From Muricea muricata (lineage: Eukaryota; Cnidaria; Anthozoa; Malacalcyonacea; Plexauridae): a stretch of DNA of 64,000 bases. Every line of letters begins with the position of its first letter. The stretch's first letter is position 1. Where the stretch lies: assembly GCA_963855995.1 (NCBI GenBank), contig OY979725.1, positions 12,070,383 through 12,134,382 on the forward strand, written 5' to 3'. Shown here in pieces: positions 58,001 to 64,000 of the stretch. The translations under genes and the position numbers were made by a program. A model generated the notes under the pieces. That model did not search any database, had not been told where the DNA came from, and worked only from the letters and a program-made list of their open reading frames with translations.

Positions 58001-61000
58001 TGAAATTTTTCTAAATGCGATGAAATGTCATGAAACTTAGCTCAAAATGATGAATTAGGTCATTGTATATGAAAAAACTTAGTTTGGAACCGGAACAACT
58101 TATCTTATTGCTGTTTTAGGATTTGACTCATTTCACCTATTTTGGCTGAACAATGGCCTTGGATGTGGTAAGTGTTTTCATTCGGCATTTTCCCATATTA
58201 CATGGAAATGATGTAAAATTCTTCATGCATTACCGGATCAGCTCACGCTCGAATTTTAGCTAAGTTTGGGGCACTAGAGATGTACTTGGGACACTCTGCT
58301 AGTGTTGACCACTATGTTTGAACTTTTCCCACTTTGGTATATTGGCCTGAATTTTTGAAATTTTTCTAAATGCGATGAAATGTCATGAAACTTAGCTCAA
58401 AATGATGAATTAGGTCATTGTATATGAAAAAACTTAGTTTGGAACCGGAACAACTTATCTTATTGCTGTTTTAGGATTTGACTCATTTCACCTATTTTTG
58501 CTGAACATTGGCCTTGGATGTGGTAAGTGTTTTCATTCGGCATTTTCCCATATTACATGGAAATGATGTAAAATTCTTCATGCATTACCGGATCAGCTCA
58601 CGCTCGGATTTTAGCTAAGTTTGGGGCACTAGAGATGTACTTGGGACACTGTGCTAGTGTTGACCACTATGTTTGAACTTTTCCCACTTTGGTATATTTG
58701 CCTGAATTTTTGAAATTTTTCTAAATGCGATGAAATGTCATGAAACTTAGCTCAAAATGATGAATTAGGTCATTGTATATGAAAAAACTTAGTTTGGAAC
58801 CGGAACAACTTATCTTATTGCTGTTTTAGGATTTGACTCATTTCACCTATTTTGGCTGAACATTGGCCTTGGATGTGGTAAGTGTTTTCATTCGGCATTC
58901 TCCCATATTACATGGAAATGATGTAAAATTCTTCATGCATTACCGGATCAGCTCACGCTCGGATTTTAGCTAAGTTTGGGGCACTAGAGATGTACTTGGG
59001 ACACTCTGCTAGTGTTGACCACTATGTTTGAACTTTTCCCACTTTGGTATATTGGCCTGAATTTTTGAAATTTTTCTAAATGCGATGAAATGTCATGAAA
59101 CTTAGCTCAAAATGATGAATTAGGTCATTGTATATGAAAAAACTTAGTTTGGAACCAGAACAACTTATCTTATTGCTGTTTTAGGATTTGACTCATTTCA
59201 CCTATTTTTGCTGAACATTGGCCTTGGATGTGGTAAGTGTTTTCATTTGGCATTTTCCCATATTACATGGAAATGATGTAAAATTCTTCATGCATTACCG
59301 GATCAGCTCACGCTCGGATTTTAGCTAAGTTTGGGGCACTAGAGATGTACTTGGGACACTCTGCTAGTGTTGACCACTATGTTTGAACTTTTCCCACTTT
59401 GGTATATTGGCCTGAATTTTTGAAATTTTTCTAAATGCGATGAAATGTCATGAAACTTAGCTCAAAATTATGAATTGGGTCATTGTATATGAAAAAACTT
59501 AGTTTGGAACCGGAACAACTTATCTTATTGCTGTTTTAGGATTTGACTCATTTCACCTATTTTTGCTGAACATTGGCCTGGGATGTGGTAAGTGTTTTCA
59601 TTCGGCATTTTCCCATATTGCATGGAAATGATGTAAAATTCTTCATGCATTACCGGATCAGCTCACGCTCGGATTTTAGCTAAGTTTGGGGCACTAGAGA
59701 TGTACTTGGGACACTCTGCTAGTGTTGACCACTATGTTTGAACTTTTCCCACTTTGGTATATTGGCCTGAATTTTTGAAATTTTTCTAAATGCGATGAAA
59801 TGTCATGAAACTTAGCTCAAAATGATGAATTAGGTCATTGTATATGAAAAAACTTAGTTTGGAACCGGAACAACTTATCTTATTGCTGTTTTAGGATTTG
59901 ACTCATTTCACCTATTTTTGCTGAACATTGGCCTTGGATGTGGTAAGTGTTTTCATTCGGCATTTTCCCATATTACATGGAAATGATGTAAAATTCTTCA
60001 TGCATTACCGGATCAGCTCACGCTCGGATTTTAGCTAAGTTTGGGGCACTAGAGATGTACTTGGGACACTGTGCTAGTGTTGACCACTATGTTTGAACTT
60101 TTCCCACTTTGGTATATTGGCCTGAATTTTTGAAATTTTTCTAAATGCGATGAAATGTCATGAAACTTAGCTCAAAATGATGAATTAGGTCATTGTATAT
60201 GAAAAAACTTAGTTTGGAACCGGAACAACTTATCTTATTTCTGTTTTAGGATTTGACTCATTTCACCTATTTTTGCTGAACATTGGCCTTGGATGTGGTA
60301 AGTGTTTTCATTCGGCAATCTCCCATATTACATGGAAATGATGTAAAATTCTTCATGCATTACCGGATCAGCTCACGCTCGGATTTTAGCTAAGTTTGGG
60401 GCACTAGAGATGTACTTGGGACACGCTGCTAGTGTTGACCACTATGTTTGAACTTTTCCCACTTTGGTATATTGGCCTGAATTTTTGAAATTTGTCTAAA
60501 TGCGATGAAATGTCATGAAACTTAGCTCAAAATGATGAATTAGGTCATTGTATATGAAAAAACTTAGTTTGGAACTGGAACAACTTATCTTATTGCTGTT
60601 TTAGGATTTGACTCATTTCACCTATTTTTGCTGAACATTGGCCTTGGATGTGGTAAGTGTTTTCATTCGGCATTTTCCCATATTACATGGAAATGATGTA
60701 AAATTCTTCATGCATTACCGGATCAGCTCACGCTCGGATTTTAGCTAAGTTTGGGGCACTAGAGATGTACTTGGGACACTGTGCTAGTGTTGACCACTAT
60801 GTTTGAACTTTTCCCACTTTGGTATATTGGCCTGAATTTTTGAAATTTTTCTAAATGCGATGAAATGTCATGAAACTTAGCTCAAAATGATGAATTAGGT
60901 CATTGTATATGAAAAAACTTAGTTTGGAACCGGAACAACTTATCTTATTGCTGTTTTAGGATTTGACTCATTTCACCTATTTTTGCTGAACATTGGCCTT

Positions 61001-64000
61001 GGATGTGGTAAGTGTTTTCATTCGGCATTTTCCCATATTACATGGAAATGATGTAAAATTCTTCATGCATTACCGGATCAGCTCACGCTCGGATTTTAGC
61101 TAAGTTTGGGGCACTAGAGATGTACTTGGGACACTGTGCTAGTGTTGACCACTATGTTTGAACTTTTCCCACTTTGGTATATTGGCCTGAATTTTTGAAA
61201 TTTTTCTAAATGCGATGAAATGTCATGAAACTTAGCTCAAAATGATGAATTAGGTCATTGTATATGAAAAAACTTAGTTTGGAACCGGAACAACTTATCT
61301 TATTGCTGTTTTAGGATTTGACTCATTTCACCTATTTTTGCTGAACATTGGCCTTGGATGTGGTAAGTGTTTTCATTCGGCATTTTCCCATATTACATGG
61401 AAATGATGTAAAATTCTTCATGCATTACCGGATCAGCTCACGCTCCGATTTTAGCTAAGTTTGGGGCACTAGAGATGTACTTGGGACACTCTGCTAGTGT
61501 TGACCACTATGTTTGAACTTTTCCCACTTTGGTATATTGGCCTGAATTTTTGAAATTTTTCTAAATGCGATGAAATGTCATGAAACTTAGCTCAAAATGA
61601 TGAATTAGGTCATTGTATATGAAAAAACTTAGTTTGGAACCGGAACAACTTATCTTATTGCTGTTTTAGGATTTGACTCATTTCACCTATTTTGGCTGAA
61701 CATTGGCCTTGGATGTGGTAAGTGTTTTCATTCGGCATTTTCCCATATTACATGGAAATGATGTAAAATTCTTCATGCATTACCGGATCAGCTCACGCTC
61801 GGATTTTAGCTAAGTTTGGGGCACTAGAGATGTACTTGGGACACTCTGCTAGTGTTGACCACTATGTTTGAACTTTTCCCACTTTGGTATATTGGCCTGA
61901 ATTTTTGAAATTTTTCTAAATGCGATGAAATGTCATGAAACTTAGCTCAAAATGATGAATTAGGTCATTGTATATGAAAAAACTTAGTTTGGAACCAGAA
62001 CAACTTATCTTATTGCTGTTTTAGGATTTGACTCATTTCACCTATTTTTGCTGAACATTGGCCTTGGATGTGGTAAGTGTTTTCATTCGGCATTTTCCCA
62101 TATTACATGGAAATGATGTAAAATTCTTCATGCATTACCGGATCAGCTCACGCTCGGATTTTAGCTAAGTTTGGGGCACTAGAGATGTACTTGGGACACT
62201 CTGCTAGTGTTGACCACTATGTTTGAACTTTTCCCACTTTGGTATATTAGCCTGAATTTTTGAAATTTTTCTAAATGCGATGAAATGTCATGAAACTTAG
62301 CTCAAAATGATGAATTAGGTCATTGTATATGAAAAAACTTAGTTTGGAACCGGAACAACTTATCTTATTGCTGTTTTAGGATTTGACTCATTTCACCTAT
62401 TTTTGCTGAACATTGGCCTGGGATGTGGTAAGTGTTTTCATTCGGCATTTTCCCATATTGCATGGAAATGATGTAAAATTCTTCATGCATTACCGGATCA
62501 GCTCACGCTCGGATTTTAGCTAAGTTTGGGGCACTAGAGATGTACTTGGGACACTCTGCTAGTGTTGACCACTATGTTTGAACTTTTCCCACTTTGGTAT
62601 ATTGGCCTGAATTTTTGAAATTTTTCTAAATGCGATGAAATGTCATGAAACTTAGCTCAAAATGATTAATTAGGTGATGGTATATGAAAAAACTTAGTTT
62701 GGAACCGGAACAACTTATCTTATTGCTGTTTTAGGATTTGACTCATTTCACCTATTTTTGCTGAACATTGGCCTTGGATGTGGTAAGTGTTTTCATTCGG
62801 CATTTTCCCATATTACATGGAAATGATGTAAAATTCTTCATGCATTACCGGATCAGCTCACGCTCGGATTTTAGCTAAGTTTGGGGCACTAGAGATGTAC
62901 TTGGGACACTGTGCTAGTGTTGACCACTATGTTTGAACTTTTCCCACTTTGGTATATTGGCCTGAATTTTTGAAATTTTTCTAAATGCGATGAAATGTCA
63001 TGAAACTTAGCTCAAAATGATGAATTAGGTCATTGTATATGAAAAAACTTAGTTTGGAACCGGAACAACTTATCTTATTGCTGTTTTAGGATTTGACTCA
63101 TTTCACCTATTTTGGCTGAACATTGGCCTTGGATGTGGTAAGTGTTTTCATTCGGCATTCTCCCATATTACATGGAAATGATGTAAAATTCTTCATGCAT
63201 TACCGGATCAGCTCACGCTCGGATTTTAGCTAAGTTTGGGGCACTAGAGATGTACTTGGGACACGCTGCTAGTGTTGACCACTATGTTTGAACTTTTCCC
63301 ACTTTGGTATATTGGCCTGAATTTTTGAAATTTGTCTAAATGCGATGAAATGTCATGAAACTTAGCTCAAAATGATGAATTAGGTCATTGTATATGAAAA
63401 AACTTAGTTTGGAACTGGAACAACTTATCTTATTGCTGTTTTAGGATTTGACTCATTTCACCTATTTTTGCTGAACATTGGCCTTGGATGTGGTAAGTGT
63501 TTTCATTCGGCATTTTCCCATATTACATGGAAATGATGTAAAATTCTTCATGCATTACCGGATCAGCTCACGCTCGGATTTTAGCTAAGTTTGGGGCACT
63601 AGAGATGTACTTGGGACACTCTGCTAGTGTTGACCACTATGTTTGAACTTTTCCCACTTTGGTATATTGGCCTGAATTTTTGAAATTTTTCTAAATGCGA
63701 TGAAATGTCATGAAACTTAGCTCAAAATGATGAATTAGGTCATTGTATATGAAAAAACTTAGTTTGGAACCGGAACAACTTATCTTATTGCTGTTTTAGG
63801 ATTTGACTCATTTCACCTATTTTGGCTGAACATTGGCCTTGGATGTGGTAAGTGTTTTCATTCGGCATTTTCCCATATTACATGGAAATGATGTAAAATT
63901 CTTCATGCATTACCGGATCAGCTCACGCTCGGATTTTAGCTAAGTTTGGGGCACTAGAGATGTACTTGGGACACTCTGCTAGTGTTGACCACTATGTTTG
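46028..64000 (+). repeat. 355-bp satellite array, ~50.6 units, continuing past the window
   Basis: Units repeat with a period of exactly 355 bp: the word GATTTGACTCATTTCACC starts at 46050 and, 50 periods later, at 63800, with no net insertion or deletion. Units differ by scattered substitutions only. Each unit has two similar halves (first half ATTTGACTCATTTCACC, then TTAGCTAAGTTTGG; second half TTTGAACTTTTCCCAC, then CTTAGTTTGGAAC), so the monomer looks like an old dimer of about 175 bp. 355 is not a multiple of 3 and no frame is open across a unit. Each unit holds a splice-site pair around 48 nt (separate entry). No CENP-B-box-like motif seen. Confidence 0.97.
46050..46097 (+). other. Latent 48-nt symmetric micro-exon, first of 51 copies (period 355)
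   Basis: The segment is preceded by a pyrimidine-rich acceptor (CTTATTGCTGATTTAG here, CTTATTGCTGTTTTAG in most units) and followed by the consensus donor GTAAGTG. It is 48 nt long and open in the frame that enters and leaves in phase 1, so concatenated copies would stay open and encode repeats of GFDSFHLFWLNIGLGC. Among the copies I read, Trp9 is often Leu; His6/Gln, Leu14/His, Asn11/Asp and Ile12/Asn variants occur; none has a stop. The variants are mostly amino-acid-changing, which does not suggest protein-level constraint. Whether it is transcribed or spliced is unknown. Confidence 0.3.

Noticed and set aside
46028-64000. CRISPR-like array
   Set aside because: Units of 355 bp are contiguous and nearly identical over their whole length; there are no unique spacers, and the context is an animal genome.
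46028-64000. One long protein-coding repeat read without splicing
   Set aside because: The period is not a multiple of 3 and every frame has stops in each unit.

Overview
The window is eukaryotic nuclear DNA. It is AT-rich, its genes are split by many short GT-AG introns, and non-coding DNA dominates. The two recognisable genes are animal genes. The mix of repeats (Harbinger and hAT remnants, long-hairpin MITEs, tRNA-derived SINEs, Penelope-like termini, a CR1/Jockey-type LINE) suggests a marine invertebrate, perhaps a cnidarian. The phylum is an inference only.

Region by region. Positions 1-3339 carry the 3' half of an SLC35F5-like transporter gene (+ strand). Positions 3908-14266 carry a complete 22-exon CASD1 gene (sialate O-acetyltransferase family, + strand), which I assembled exon by exon with every splice phase consistent; the conceptual product is 853 residues. 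Positions 14267-25000 are a pile of MITEs, one Harbinger deletion derivative, G-rich repeats, a (TA)n tract beside a near-perfect palindrome, and SINE copies. Positions 25000-31000 hold two degenerate tandem-repeat fields and a minisatellite. Positions 31000-36245 are gene-poor AT-rich DNA with a few foldbacks. Positions 36249-38810 hold a second Harbinger copy. Positions 38814-44500 hold a LINE remnant, a foldback element and an inverted copy of the 16.8-17.3 kb segment. A candidate orphan coding exon lies at 44751-44976. From about 46028 to the end there is a 355-bp satellite, about 50.6 units in register without net length change, which continues beyond the window.

The two genes lie head to tail, 568 bp apart. 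SLC35F5 belongs to a nucleotide-sugar-transporter-like family and CASD1 is a Golgi acetyltransferase; no functional link can be read from the sequence. The most unusual signal is inside the satellite. Every unit carries a strong splice acceptor and a GTAAGTG donor around a 48-nt segment that is open in one phase-1/phase-1 frame (16 codons). The orphan exon upstream ends in the matching phase. This could be a satellite-borne micro-exon array or a coincidence; RNA data would decide. Other firm observations are a 232-bp direct duplication exactly flanking a MITE at the CASD1 3' end, a Harbinger copy whose two flanks do not match and whose right-flank empty site is preserved nearby, and filled/empty site pairs for two MITE families.
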